Positions 49,501 to 60,441 of a stretch of 64,000 nt of DNA are shown one piece after another (the stretch's first letter is position 1; every line of letters starts with the position of its first letter). Under the pieces are notes generated by a model that was not told the DNA's origin, ran no database searches, and was given only the letters and a program-made list of their open reading frames with translations. Origin of the DNA: Nemophila menziesii (Eukaryota > Streptophyta > Magnoliopsida > Boraginales > Hydrophyllaceae). The DNA lies in the NCBI GenBank assembly GCA_029959085.1, contig JARWIR010000050.1, forward strand, positions 2,418,001 to 2,482,000, written 5' to 3'. The position numbers and the translations under genes are program-made.

Positions 49501-50296
49501 AGGCGAGACGCCTATATTTCGGATTTTCAGAATTGAGAGCTGCCACTGTTTCTGTAAGCTCCTCCATCATCTCAGGTGAATCTAATGTCAAAGCAGCCTG
49601 CAAGATATCATCAAAATTTAAACAATTAAATACCTCTTGCGATGCTTGCTCTACTACATCCATTCTGAAGCAATCTTCCTGAGAATCTGGGAATTTCATG
49701 GCTCGAAATACATTGAATTTCACTTCCTCATCTTGGATCCTCATTGTCAATTCGCCATTCTCTACATCGATCAATGTCCTTCCTGTAGCTAGGAAGGGTC
49801 TACCCAAAATAATGGGGACATTTCTATCTGCATTGTATTCAAGAATTACGAAATCAACAGGAAATATAAGTGTACCTGCCTTAACAAGGACATCCTCAAT
49901 ACGGCCTTCAGGATGGGCAAGAGACCTGTCCGCCATTTGTAAGACCATAGAAGTGGGTCTTGCATTTCCAATCTTTAACTTGTCAAAAATCGATTTGGGC
50001 ATCAAGTTGATGCTTGCCCCCAAATCGCATAGCGCCTTTCCCTTCCATTCTTCTCCAATCGATATGGGAATCGTGAAACTCCCTGGATCAACTAACTTCG
50101 GAGGTAATTTGCTCTGGCAAATCGCACTACACTCTTCAGGAAGGCCAATCATCTCATTATCACAGTAGGGCCTTTTATTAGTGAGGGCCCTCTTCAAAAA
50201 CTTCGTGTACTTAGGAATATCTCGAATTGCCTCAAGTAACGGAATATTAATACTCAAACCCCTCACTCTATTGAAGAATTTCTGAAAATCACCCAT
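46511..50296 (-). CDS. pol: Pol polyprotein: protease, reverse transcriptase, RNase H, integrase (young Athila)
   Basis: 1261 aa from the first Met after the gag stop; the frame is the same as gag. Protease motif [10 protein letters not shown] at 91-100. Reverse transcriptase has D472 (LDGYSG), [11 protein letters not shown] at about 506-516 and the MDD pair D536/D537 ([10 protein letters not shown], the plant Athila form). RNase H acidic residues fit D683, E722, D749 and D792. Integrase has a zinc site H893/H900/C931/C934 and the catalytic triad D963, D1022, E1058, and the C-terminus carries [12 protein letters not shown]. All catalytic motifs are present. The protein is normally made as Gag-Pol and copies the element's RNA into DNA for insertion. 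Confidence 0.92.
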   Translation of the reverse strand: MGDFQKFFNRVRGLSINIPLLEAIRDIPKYTKFLKRALTNKRPYCDNEMIGLPEECSAICQSKLPPKLVDPGSFTIPISIGEEWKGKALCDLGASINLMPKSIFDKLKIGNARPTSMVLQMADRSLAHPEGRIEDVLVKAGTLIFPVDFVILEYNADRNVPIILGRPFLATGRTLIDVENGELTMRIQDEEVKFNVFRAMKFPDSQEDCFRMDVVEQASQEVFNCLNFDDILQAALTLDSPEMMEELTETVAALNSENPKYRRLAYEPVREPGEIIPKKKPSIESPPELEEKPLPAHLRYAYLGTNETLPVIVSANLTGPQEDKLLRVLRANKEAIGWTIADIKGISPSYCQHKIILEDVNARSVEGQRRLMPAMKDVVKKEVIKLLDAGIIYPISSSEWVSPVQCVPKKGGITTILNDKNEAIPSRTVVGWRVCMDYRKLNKATRKDHFPLPFIDQMLDKLAGREYYCFLDGYSGYNQIYVAPEDQHKTTFTCPFGTFAYRRMPFGLCNAPATFQRCMMAIFWDMIDNFLEVIMDDFSVFGDDFDICLDNLEKVLVRCKETDLVLNWEKCHFMVREGIVLGHKVSSAGLEVDRAKIEVIKTLPPPVSVKGVRSFLGHAGFYRRFIKDFSKIAKPLCNLLEKDCKFLFDEACLAAFKAIKEKLISAPIVLPPDWNLPFEVMCDASDLCMGAVLGQRKEKVFHSIYYASKTFSGAQINYTVTEKELLAVVYSFDKFRSYLLGAKVIVYTDHSAIRFLMEKKDAKPRLIRWVLLLQEFDLEIKDRKGCENQVADHLSRLEGSEMNSGTEAVREEFPDESLFVVRDYEAPWYADIANLVVSGVFPEGSTYQERKRLAHRARQFFWEDPFLYKVCADQMIRRCVAREETQAIIAGCHDSLYGGHFKGDRTAAKVFQSGFYWPSVIKDCHEYVKRCSRCQFTGNISKRDEMPRNNVLEVEIFDVWGIDFMGPFVPSNGNLYILLAVDYVSKWVEAVALPTNDSRVVIKFLKSHIFTRHGTPRVIISDGGSHFVNKYLKTVLEKYGVRHRVSTAYHPQSNGQAEVSNREVKSILEKTVGPTRKDWSMKLDDALWAYRTAFKTPVGASPYRMVYGKACHLPLELEMGAYWAIAQLNLDPILAGKNRMMKLNELDEFRLHAYENAKLYKENTKKWNDNRIRPKNFEVGQKVLKYNSKFSNFPGKLRSKWSGPYIVTKVTPHGAIEIEHPLENRTFMVNGHRLKIYHGGEDTNRAEDPHPGEVMYLRENP

Positions 50297-50374
50297 ATCA
50301 CCCTTTTTCTGAACTCGCGATGGAAACGGTGGTGGAGGGCGATTGCTTACAATTTCATCTCTCTTTTTCGGAAT

Positions 50375-50377
50375 TTA
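50375..50377 (-). other. In-frame TAA between gag and pol
   Basis: Context AAA TAA ATT on the element strand. The homologous linker in the old element has no stop here. It is either a recent nonsense mutation or a readthrough site; the sequence alone cannot tell. Confidence 0.85.
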
Positions 50378-52186
50378 TTTTGGTCTTTCTATCTCTTCAA
50401 CCTCACTATCTTTCTCATTCTCTTTCTCTTTCTCACCCACTTCCTTTTCTTTTCTTGGAACTTCTTTTTCTTTCATAACGGGAAAAGGAGGTGGAAGGAG
50501 GTTCTTACCACTTCTTAATGTAACAGCCTTGCAATCTTCACGTTGTGTTGGATTTTCCGTATCGCTTGGAAGTTGTCCTTGTGGACGTTGATTGAGCTGT
50601 TTACTGATTTGACTCAGCTGATTCTGGAACATCTTCATATTTGCTTCAGCTGCATTTTGTCTTTCTATTGCAGCGTTCTGACGTTCTATTGCTGCGTTCT
50701 GACGTTCCATCGCTTGTGCTTGTAGACCAATCAAATTTTCAACAGTTTTCTGAAGGGTGAGTACCCCTTCTTGTGGATGTGCAGGTAAAGCTTTCTGGTT
50801 TAGCGTTTCATCGTAAGTATTCTGAGGAGCTTGTCTTTGCACATAATTGTTTTGATTCTGTCCTCCTTGATGATTGTTATGTGGTCTTGGATTATAGTTG
50901 TTGCCTTGAGGACGCGGCTGATACGCGTAAGTAGGATTGGCTGCCCCATTAGGATTTGAGTATTGAAACCCAGGATGGTTTCTGTTAGGCTGATATCCAT
51001 TACCACTTGAATTGAAATTACCTCTATTGGACATAAAATTCACTGATTCTTGATTATTCGGACAACTTTCCTCATCATGATCATCTACCTTACAAATTGA
51101 ACACATATAAACCTCTTGTGCAGCATGCACAGCTACCTTCTTACCCGAAAATCCTTCTTTCACAGCTAGAGTAAGCTGCTTCAATTGTTGCTCTATGGTA
51201 TTTTGGATCTTATTCTCAAACGTAGCAAATTTCTCTTCCATGTCAACATTATTTACTCCCTTAACTGGTGTTCTTACTGAGCTCCACCCAACTTCATTCT
51301 TGACTGTTCTCTCTAAAATAATTTTGGCATGAGCGGGTTGAACTTGAAGAAAACCTGCTCCACATAGCGTATCCAACTTCTCTCTCGAAATTCCATCAAG
51401 GCCTCTATAAAAGATCTTTAACTGTTGTTGTTCTGAAAAGCCATGATTAGGAACTTTACGCAAACACATCTGAAATCTTGTCCAACTCCTACCCACAGTT
51501 TCCTCATACTTTTGACGGAATTGTGTCAATTCTAGTTCAGCATCTAACCTCATGTTACTTGGGTAATACCTGTCAAAGAAAGCAATTTCTAATTGGTCCC
51601 AATTGGTAATCCTCGTAGGATCTTGCGTATCGTGCCATTCACTTGCTCCATCAATGACAAAGAATTTGAAAGCAGCAAAATACATCTGTTCTCTTGAAAC
51701 CCCTTGTGTGATATAAGAATCACATATCTGCTTAAATTTTTGTACCGCTCTAAGAGGATCTTCCGATGGTCTTCCGCGAAAATTTCCAAAGTTTTGGAAC
51801 TGAGCTAACATACCCGAATCTGGACGGAAACGCGGAACATTAATATCTGGAGCACCTACTCCTATAGCTGGAGCACGGAATGGAACTTCTGGAGGACCAT
51901 TAGTAAACCACGGATCATGATTCATCACTATCTGGACTGGAGGATTAGGATTTTGTGGTTGAACTTGAGGAATAACGCCTGGAGCTAAAGGTTGGCCATT
52001 AGCATCTAACTGGCCTTGTCCATTCTGTTGACCTTGAATAATGATATTCTCCATTCTGTTACTTAATTCTTCTACTTCTAAAGCTTCTCGTTCTCTTCTT
52101 CTTCTGTTCGCAAGTCTGATCAACGATTCTGGATTACTAAGGATCGGAGGTGCTGGCTCTAGATCCTTGAATAGCCTTCTTCGCAT
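50375..52186 (-). CDS. gag: Gag protein (young Athila)
   Basis: 603 aa, from MRRRLFKDLE. The Retrotrans_gag region is about residues 130-255 (ASEWHD, FFDRYYPSN, QFRQKYEETVGRSWTRF). The zinc knuckle CX2CX4HX4C (CSICKVDDHDEESC) lies near 372-385. It is followed by N/Q/P-rich sequence and a repeated ERQNAAI helix. It stops at TAA (50375-50377). Beyond the stop the same frame stays open for 26 codons (including [11 protein letters not shown]) into the pol Met, so one stop codon alone separates Gag and Pol. Forms the virus-like particle and packages the RNA. Confidence 0.9.
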   Translation of the reverse strand: MRRRLFKDLEPAPPILSNPESLIRLANRRRREREALEVEELSNRMENIIIQGQQNGQGQLDANGQPLAPGVIPQVQPQNPNPPVQIVMNHDPWFTNGPPEVPFRAPAIGVGAPDINVPRFRPDSGMLAQFQNFGNFRGRPSEDPLRAVQKFKQICDSYITQGVSREQMYFAAFKFFVIDGASEWHDTQDPTRITNWDQLEIAFFDRYYPSNMRLDAELELTQFRQKYEETVGRSWTRFQMCLRKVPNHGFSEQQQLKIFYRGLDGISREKLDTLCGAGFLQVQPAHAKIILERTVKNEVGWSSVRTPVKGVNNVDMEEKFATFENKIQNTIEQQLKQLTLAVKEGFSGKKVAVHAAQEVYMCSICKVDDHDEESCPNNQESVNFMSNRGNFNSSGNGYQPNRNHPGFQYSNPNGAANPTYAYQPRPQGNNYNPRPHNNHQGGQNQNNYVQRQAPQNTYDETLNQKALPAHPQEGVLTLQKTVENLIGLQAQAMERQNAAIERQNAAIERQNAAEANMKMFQNQLSQISKQLNQRPQGQLPSDTENPTQREDCKAVTLRSGKNLLPPPFPVMKEKEVPRKEKEVGEKEKENEKDSEVEEIERPK

Positions 52187-52297
52187 ACACCAAACCTAAA
52201 AACCTGAAAAAGCTAACAAACAAAAAGCGTAAAACTGATAAAATAAACTAAATGCACTTATCACTAAAGGATAAACACCGTGGTCACACGCTACCGT

Positions 52298-52314
52298 CCC
52301 CGGCAGCGGCGCCA
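52298..52314 (-). promoter_or_regulatory. Primer binding site of the young Athila element
   Basis: Minus-strand TGGCGCCGCTGCCGGGG, 6 bp inside the 5' LTR, identical to the site of the old element. Confidence 0.85.
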
Positions 52315-52320
52315 AAAACT

Positions 52321-53879
52321 TGGTGGTCCTTTGTGTGTTCTAAATAAATGCAACTAATAATCGAACCACAACCGCAAGTGTACGGTTGTCCCAAGTAGTA
52401 ATTCTGATAATCAGATTCGTTCCAAGGACGGATGGTTGATCACAATGTTTATGCAAATAGCGATTGATGCACTTATGAAAATGAAAGAGGATAAATTGTT
52501 TGTTTTGGTTTTGTTTATTATAACTAAATGAAAGATAAAATAATAATGCAAGTAAAAGATAAGACGCAAGTAAAATAAGTGAAAACGCAATATGAGATGT
52601 AGTACTTGAGAACGCAAGGATCCTCCTAATTTTACTTTCTAACTTATGTTGTTTAAGGGTTAAATCAGTCAATTACAATGGTCGGGATTCTAATATCCTT
52701 ATACCCCCGTCAGGGTGGACTATAAGGCGATCCTAAAGTGTCACTAGTCCCGTCAGGGTAAATATGATCCACCGTTGGATGAGTAAGATTTATTACCACA
52801 TTGGCCCTAGGATTAACTAAGTTCGTCAGAATCAATAGTTTTTATCCTAGATTGAACAATTATTTCTGTACCTAAACCCCCCGTCAGGATGATCCATACG
52901 CCACATATATGGAATAGCTTAGATACTAACACCTAATTTTAGTTCGCGACTCTAAAATCAGTAAACATTCACAAATTGCCGAAAAGAGTAAAAGCTCTAA
53001 TTTAATTTAATTCAATAAAAACCCAAATTCAACATTCGTTATAATAATAAAATCAAGATTCACCCATTGTTTTGTTCTCAAGCACTAATGGAAATTTAGC
53101 TCATATTAAAATTAAAAACTAAATAAAAAGAAATGGAATTCATATTCGTTACAGAATTAAAATATAAAAAAAACCTAATTTTCGGAATCAGAATGACTAC
53201 GAACGGAGCTATAGACCCACTCCAGCTCTTGTAGCTTCTCCTTTCTTCCTGCTGTTGCTTCTCTGGTGTTTTTAATCTTGTGGAAAGTGAATTGTGTTTA
53301 AAATAAGAGTCCAGACCTCCTTTTATAGTTAAAAATTCAGACTAGGGCTTGGACCAGAAAATAAAAGCCTAATTAAATGTCCAAGCCCACTTTCTAAGCC
53401 CAAAATCCCGTAACTGATGACAGGCCTTCACTAAAACTGCTTTTCCCGATGCGTTACAACTCCGATTGACCTCATTCCAGTTGCTAAAGTTCCGTACTTC
53501 GATAAGGAATGTTTTCTCTTCAAAGGTCAGCGGCTCAATCAGCTCTTAAGTACCTCGAAAACAGCAATCAAGGGTCTGGAAAATGGATTTTCAGCTCTAA
53601 AATAAAATCTTCGGGATTTCTCTTCAAGTCTTGACTCTATCTTTTGATCTTTGACTTTATCTTCGGATTCCTTTCCTAGCTAACATCTAAAAACCTGTAA
53701 ACTCTACACTAAAAATACCAATATTACGCGCAAAAGTTTAATAATTCAAAAATGCTAGAAATAGAAAGGGAAATCCGAATTATTGCATATTTCATTCAAA
53801 AGTCTATCGAATTAATTAAATAAGCACCAAAAATGATGTCTCCTAAGGGTCTAAAATAAGAACAATTAGGGAGACATCA
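52321..53879 (-). repeat. 5' LTR of the young Athila element
   Basis: 1559 bp, from TGATGTCTCC at 53879 to CCACCA at 52321 on the minus strand. The hairpin arms are at 53870-53879 and 53834-53843. No gene. Confidence 0.95.
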
Positions 53880-53884
53880 GGTAT

Positions 53885-54791
53885 GCAAGGGTTCGAGTTT
53901 GGGGTGAAAAATGGGAAATTTTCGGAGTTAAAAAGGGCTGGACAGAAGCTTTTTGCGGTACACCGCACCTATCAACGCGAGAAATTTAACAAAAACTTCG
54001 AACTGGCATAACTTTGTGCTCGGGTATCGGATTTCATTTTTTCTCGAGTCTAAATCGCATATTTTTTCGAGATCTATCTAATGGAGTGGAGAAAAACAGA
54101 TTTGGAGATAAAATAAAAAACGAAAAGTTTACGGAAAATTCAGACTAGCTCTCCGGTACACCGGGCCATACCTCCGGTACACCGGAGAGCAGAAAAGCAG
54201 TACCCACGGGGTAAGACTCAGGTTTTTGGACGAGAGAAAAAAAATTTAAAGCTTCAGCTCTGGTACACCGGGCCAGACCTCCGGTATACGGCAGGATCAA
54301 AAACCCGCGGCCACGGGGTGAGGACACGCGTTTTTTGCCGTAACTCAAATTTTTTCAAAGCTTCAGGTCCGGTACACCGGGCCTTAGCTCCGGTACACCG
54401 CACAAAACTGCTGGAGAGAGGAAATTTTTGCGTTTTTCAGGTTATAAGGAAAAAGAGGTTGCTCTATTACGAATTCTTTAATCCTTAAGCTTCTCCTTCT
54501 TCCCCAAACCTCTCCCAACTCCATTAAAGCTTTATGAAACCCTCCCTAAACATCAAAACACTACCCAATCACCATAAAAACACATCAAATTCCTTCTCCA
54601 TATCATTACAAAGGAGATTCAACCACTCATATCATACCAAAACACATTGAATCCAAGAATCAAAAGCTTAAATTTCAGAAATTCATCCTACAATTTCTTA
54701 AATCCATACCAATCCATGAAGAATCCATCTTACACCATATAGAGAATCATCATCAAATCACCTTTCCTAACCTAATTTAAGCTTGTACAAC
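53885..54791 (+). other. Old Athila internal spacer with CCGGTACACCGG repeats
   Basis: No gene. CCGGTACACCGG or close variants lie at 54153, 54174, 54261, 54281, 54369 and 54390, as pairs 20-21 bp apart repeating every 107-109 bp, with a diverged GCGGTACACCGC near 53957. It corresponds in position to the CCGGGTACCCGG array of the young element. The right part is rich in AATCCATACC and ACACATCAAA phrases. Confidence 0.7.
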
Positions 54792-56357
54792 TGGTGGTCC
54801 TTTGTGTGTTCTAAAGATAATGCAATAAATAATCGAACCACAACCGCAAGTGTACGGTTGTCTCAAGTAATAATAGTGATAATACAGATTCGTTCCAAGG
54901 ACGGGATGGTTGACTACAATGCTTATCGATTAATGAATGATTGCACTTGTGAAAGCAATTAAAGATATAATGTTTGATTGATTGTTTTTATTAATTCTAA
55001 GTGAATAAAGACTAAATGGAAAATGCAATTAAAAGCTAAGACGCAAGTAAAATGATGTAAAACGCAAGTATGAGAAGATAGCACTTGAGAACGCAAGGGG
55101 TCTTCCTAATCCTATTTCATAACCTATGCTGTTTAAGGGTTAAATTGGTCAATTACAATGGTCGGGATTCTAAATTCCTTACACCCCCGGCAGGGTGGAC
55201 TATAAGGCTATCCTAGAGTGTCACTAGTCCCGTCAGGGTAAATATGATCCACTTTTAGATGTTTAAGTTAATTACCTCATTGGCCCTAGAATTAGCTAAG
55301 TTCGTCAGAATCAATAGCTTCTATCCTAGATTGAATAAATAGTTCTGTACCTAAACCCTCCGTCAGGATGATCCAATCGCCACTAATTGGAATAGCCTAG
55401 ATACTAACACCTGTTCCTAGTTCATGACGCTAAAAACAGTAAATATTCTCACTTTATCGAAAAGAGTAAAAGACACAATCTAATTTAATTTAACAGAAAC
55501 CAAAATTCAACATATGAAATTCAATACGATTTGGAATCACCCATTTAGCATTCTCAAGCACTAAAATGTGTTTAGCTCATATTAATTGAAAATAAAACTA
55601 AAGTAAATAAAATAAAATTCATATTGTTTTACAAAATTAAGGATAAAAGAACCTAATTTCCGGAATAGGAATGACTGAGAACGGAGATATAGACCCTCTC
55701 CAGCTCTTGCAGCTTCTTCTTTCTTCCTTCTGTTGCTTCTCTCTGGTGTTTAATCTTGTAGAATGTGAATTGTTGTGAAAATAGAAGTCAAAGGCTTCTT
55801 TTATATGTGGAAAAACGGATTAGGGCTTGGACCTAAGAATAAAACACTAATTAATTGTCCAAGCCCAAATTCTAAGCCCAAAATCCCGTAACTGCTGATA
55901 CACCTTCACTAAAACGGCTTTTCCCGCTTCGTTATGACTCCGATTGACTTGATTCCAGTTTCTAAAGTTCCGTAACTCGATAAGAAATGTTTTCTCTTCA
56001 AAGGTCAGCGGCTAAATCATCTCTTAAGCACCTCGAAATCAGCAATCTATGGCCTGGAAAACAGATTTTCAGCTCTAAAAATAATTTCTTCGGGATTTAT
56101 CTTCAAGTCTTGACTCCATATCACGATCTTTGACTTTCTCCTCGGATTCCTCTTCTAGCTAACATCCAAAACCTGTAAACTTTTCACTAAAAATACCAAT
56201 ATTACGCGCAAAAGCTTAATAAATTAAAAATGCTAGAAATAAAAGAGGAAAATCATATTATTGCATATTTAGTCCAAAAGTCTATCGAAATAAACGAATA
56301 AACACCAAAAATGATGTCTCCTAAGGGTCGAAAATAAGAAAAATTAAGGAGACATCA
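54792..56357 (-). mobile_element. Solo LTR, Athila-related, with target duplication ACAAC
   Basis: 1566 bp from TGGTGGTCC to AAGGAGACATCA on the + strand; it is the same family as the young LTRs but clearly diverged. ACAAC at 54787-54791 and 56358-56362 is an exact 5-bp duplication. No internal region remains, so the element was lost by recombination between its LTRs. Confidence 0.93.
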
Positions 56358-56462
56358 ACAACCAATAATCAAGAGTTTCAAATTTCAAGAGTGGTTAAAG
56401 CTTTGAGTTGGGGGTCAATTGAGATGATTGAGATGACATAAACATTATCTACTGTAAGGGAG

Positions 56463-57180
56463 ATGAAGAAAAGAAAGGTATTGGATTTTATTGAGAAGAA
56501 ATTAAGTAAGAAAAGTTCTAGTTCCAACACAAAGGGTAAAACATGTCAAGAGAAGAGAGTTCAGCTAGCTGTGTTTGATTCAATGGGCAAAAAGGCTCCA
56601 ACTTTAGTAAAGAAGACAACACAACCTCTACAAATCGAAGACCCTACACCCGAAGAAAAAGAGAAAGCTTCAATGGCCATGATTGCTTCTCCAAAGACAC
56701 AATTAAAGGAACTACCTTTTGATTATGAGAAAGTATTTGAAGAAGAAGTTGATAAAGGAGAATACAAGAAGATTCATGGAGATTTGGAAAGATTGGTAAG
56801 ACGTTCTAAAAAACGATCTTTTTGTTGAATTGTAATTTGAGAGGAGAAGAAGAGGATGTGGCACAGTTGATCTATGAGGAGGTGATACGATTTTCCGGTC
56901 TCTCCCATGTCGTTATATAATGCAATATCCTACTATGATCACGTGTCTTGATCGAAAAGCGAATATAATTTTGGGTGAAGAAGAAACACGTGAGTTTAAG
57001 ATGAGTAACAATATTGACAATTCTTGGATCATTAAAGTTTTGAGAATAATTACGCAACTTTCAAAAGAAGAAAAGGAGTACACAAAAACACTCCGTGAGC
57101 AATTAAAGAAAATCCAGCAAATCCTATCTTGGATGCCGATAAGGCGAGGTAATAGCCTCGAAGAGTATGTTTTCTTTCTT
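56463..57180 (+). pseudogene. ORF3 remnant of the old Athila element
   Basis: A 121-aa frame (56463-56828) with a K/E-rich N-terminus is followed by EEEDVAQLIYEEVIRF in another frame (about 56846-56910), and then PTMITCL and a coiled-coil-like IIKVLRIITQLSKEEKEY stretch in a third (about 56920-57180). The order and motifs match the C-terminal half of the intact ORF3 (DVAKIIYDTIMEF, FPCTITQLC, coiled coil). The central domain is mostly deleted and there are at least two frameshifts. Confidence 0.6.
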
Positions 57181-58595
57181 CCTTACCATTTCTTTATGTG
57201 TAATATGTATGCTAATTTTAAATTTTATTTATTTCTTGAGTCTTTTTTCGAGTCGTGGGGACACAGCTCATTTTTGAGTTGGGGGTGGGGATTCGTTGTT
57301 CTCATCTTCCTTTTTGTTTTTTTCATAATATTTAAATTTTTTTTAGGTTGAAATAGGCATAAAATATGTTGAATGTACCTATTGAGCATGATTTTAATTA
57401 AGTTAATGATAGTAAGTAGTATGTTTTTGAAAGATGTCACAAATTATTTTAGCATGCATGTATGTAAACAGGAAATAAAGATAGAAAAGTTAATGAGCAA
57501 TGCTAAGAAGTTACGTTAAAATTTAGGGACAGTTATTTGGTGTGTAGAACGTGAGGTTTGAAATTAGTTGAAAACCCACTTGTATATGAACTAGTAATGA
57601 AAAAGTAACAAAATCCGGTAGTTAGAAAAGTGAATAAGGCATATCTTTCATATTGAAGCCACTTGAAGCTTTTTTACCTTCTCACCCATTTATTTAATTA
57701 TTGTTATTATTTATCCGTCTTAGCCCCCCTGAGCCTTTCTAAAGCCTTTTACTGAAACACGTTATAAATCCATACCCTTAGTTTGTAGAACTTTTCTATA
57801 TGACCCGCACTCGAATCGCAAAACCTGAGACAAGTCGTTTTTAGAGCTTGAGTTTGGGGTGGTGGGTTTCATCATTAGAAAACATTGGGATTTGGAAATT
57901 GTAATTGTGATTTCATTGATGATGAAAAAGTTATTATTGTAATCCTTTTCCGGGGTAATAGTGAAAGAAAAAGAAGCTACGAGCTAAAATTGCCAACAAG
58001 GGCATAAAAAGAAAATTATATATGAAAAAAAATAGCGTGATATCTCAACATTAAAAAGAGAGTCATAGCTATACAGAAAAAATGATATAAAAAGAATATA
58101 TATTCGGACCGGCAAAGTGGAATTTGAATATCATCATGAAAGGTTTTATTTGGGACCATTGGGGATGCACATCAAAAGCATCAAAAATTGGGTTGAGAGA
58201 GAACATCTTCGAGTGAAAACTCAAGCTCAATGGGGATTTGTTGATGGAATGTGAGGAGAGAGCCAAAAGCTCACTTTTCATTTATCCAAATATACCACAC
58301 CGTCCCTAAGCCAAGTTATAACCAAAGACCTTAGGATTTCTAACTACTTGATGGAGAAACAATTGAGCTATTAGGTAGTAGTTAAGTGGACCATTGAATA
58401 CTATATTAGAACCTATGAACAACCTATAGCCATTAGCATGAACTAAGCTATCAACCTTTCCTTCTGGCATTGCGAAATTAATCTTGATTTGAATTTATGG
58501 ATTGTTGATTATGTGTATATTAAGCATATATGTACATTTTTTCTTGAGCATTACTACATGATACTTTTTAGGTATTATTTCTTGAGCATTACTAC
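57181..58595 (+). other. 3' noncoding region of the old Athila element
   Basis: No gene. Shares ordered blocks with the young element: GAGTCGTGGGGACAC and TGAGTTGGGGGTGG (about 57250-57290), ATATGACCCGCACT (about 57799), GAGCTTGAGTTTGGGGTGG (about 57846), and the hairpin GTGAG...CTCAC (about 58251-58275). It ends in a local duplication of TTCTTGAGCATTACTACAT (about 58547 and 58579), where the start of the 3' LTR should be. Confidence 0.6.
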
Positions 58596-60047
58596 ATTAG
58601 TTTATAGGTCGATTTTCTCATGATTTAGTACACTTCCCTATTTTGTGTCTTGAATTAATTATTTATTATTTTTAGAGCATATTGGGTTTAATTATTTATT
58701 TAGTGTGAAGCTTTAGAGAAATATGGTAATTAATTAAAGTCCAAGTTGGTTCAAAGAGCTAAAGTAAAGAAGATAAACATGGAATTGAAGATAAGGAAGT
58801 AAAAGCTAAAAATATGGAAAATGAAAAGCTGCCTTAAATCTGAATTCCAGCACCTACGACCAAAAATCAGCTTATATCTCAAAATCGGTGTGGAATCTGG
58901 AGAAACGTTCAAGAGAAAAGTTGGATATCTTTCCGAGACAATGAATTTAGACTACTCATACGCGTCAAACGGATGATTATTGAAGCTGCTAAGACCAAAA
59001 CAAAAACGGGGCTGATTCCATGTTTTTGGGCTACGAATTTGAGTTGGGCTAGGAGTCCAATATTTACCTTTTCCTTCAAGAAAATGATTAGGTCTTCCTA
59101 TACACTATAAATACAACCTCTTAACATTATAAAACCATCCTTGACCAACCTCAAGGTCAGGAAGAAACTATAATACAAGAGGAGAAGACTGGAAGGAGGT
59201 GAACACCATATCATGTCTCCTTCAACCTTAAATTCTGTAATTCTTTTCTTTTCTTTTCTTAGTATGAATTAAATTCTATTTAGCTTGAGTTTTAGCATAT
59301 ATGTATGAACCCTATTTTTGATTGACATCTATCTAATTTGTGAATTTTATATTTTAAATTAAATTATTGTTTTTATTCTCTGTTTATGTGTTTGGATTTA
59401 TATTCTATGTTCTTGTGTATTGTAGCCATATAGAATTACTATCTAGTAGTTAGGTCACCATTGACAACGGTGTTTAATTACAAGTTTAGCACATAACGTC
59501 TAGTGTACGGTTTAAATCTGACAAATCAACCTAACTAATCACCATGGTTTAGTGTATTGCTATTTTACCAATTACAGGAACAGTTTGCTTAGGACTCTTT
59601 ATTGACACAGGTAAACCCTATTTAAAACTACCTAGCGCAATTGGAACCGATTATTGAAATACTACATAATTCATCCTTACATGTTTCAAACGGCAAAACT
59701 AGTGGGGATTACATGCTAATTACTCAAGCTAAACTTTCATACTATCTTCTTTTCTTTTCTTTTATTTATTTGATGTCTTTTAGTTTATTAGTTTAATTTT
59801 CCTTTATTGAAAATCAAATAAATATCTATCTATCTCTTCTTTCTACTTGCGTATTATTATTCTAGCTTAAATATTTGCACTTGAATATTTGCATAAGTTC
59901 TTCTTAACCTTCGTAATCCCTGAGGAACGAATTATACTTATTTATTAAAACTTGCATACGATCTGTATACTTGCAGAACCGTGCTCAGCTAGGGTGATTT
60001 ATTGCACTTATTTATATTCTATTTTTATCACACTCTAGTCGCCACCA
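58596..60047 (+). repeat. 3' LTR of the old Athila-like element, first 60 bp missing
   Basis: Matches the 5' LTR from ATTAGTTTATAGG (38075) to CGCCACCA. The first 60 bp, which hold the hairpin, are absent. Many substitutions and short indels separate the two LTRs, far more than in the young pair. Confidence 0.88.
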
Positions 60048-60290
60048 GCATAGTTACCTCTAAGTCTTCCTTTGGTAAGAGGGTATATGCGAATTGTTTG
60101 CCCAATTTTGTCACCAATAGTCCTAAGTATTTTTGCGGTATAGTTGTGCATATGAATATTAGATATTCTAACCCAAGCGACTATTTTTGTAATCGAGTTG
60201 GTGATGGCATTAAAGCTAGGCGTCCACTCTCTTACTACGAGGTAATGATCTAGTACCATCCAGCCCCCCTAAAATGGCAAGTAAATATTT
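60048..60290 (-). mobile_element. LINE remnant, ORF1 DUF4283-like part
   Basis: The minus-strand frame (60259-60053) reads WMVLDHYLVVREWTPSF, VAWVRISNIHMHNYTAKILRTIGDKIGQTIR and KGRLRGNYA, a DUF4283-type LINE ORF1 domain. It continues into the fragment at 36993-38014 once the old Athila element is removed. The ORF1 start is not visible, and similarity fades near 60280. Confidence 0.75.
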
Positions 60291-60441
60291 ATTAAAAATT
60301 TTGTTTAATTTAAAACAATACCAACACAAATTACATATATTATATAGTAGTAATCACAAGAACGTCAAGACTAAAATGATAATGATATTGATCATGCATG
60401 TGATTGATCTCTTTCAAAATACAAATATTACAGATTCTCGA

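Larger units (their letters stand above)
41083..53879 (-). mobile_element. Young Athila-lineage Ty3/gypsy retrotransposon, 12797 bp, full length
   Basis: Minus-strand element with two 1559-bp LTRs that differ at five positions in my side-by-side reading (about 0.3 percent), a tRNA-Asp-type primer site, a purine tract, gag, pol, and a third ORF after pol. The GGTAT duplication is intact. At the substitution rate often used for plant LTRs this is an insertion on the order of 100,000 years old. The one visible defect is an in-frame TAA between gag and pol. Confidence 0.95.
38015..60047 (+). mobile_element. Old Athila-lineage LTR retrotransposon, deleted inside, containing two later insertions
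   Basis: Two related LTRs (38015-39535 and 58596-60047), a tRNA-Asp-type primer site and the exact GCATA duplication define it. Inside are a gag remnant, a post-pol spacer, a palindrome array, an ORF3 remnant and a 3' noncoding region, in the order of the younger element. The N-terminal half of gag and nearly all of pol are missing. Insertions at 41083-53879 and 54792-56357 came later. Removing these leaves about 7.7 kb. Confidence 0.9.

Noticed and set aside
49698..50168. 156-aa frame antisense to pol
   Set aside because: Shadow of the conserved protease region; no independent support.
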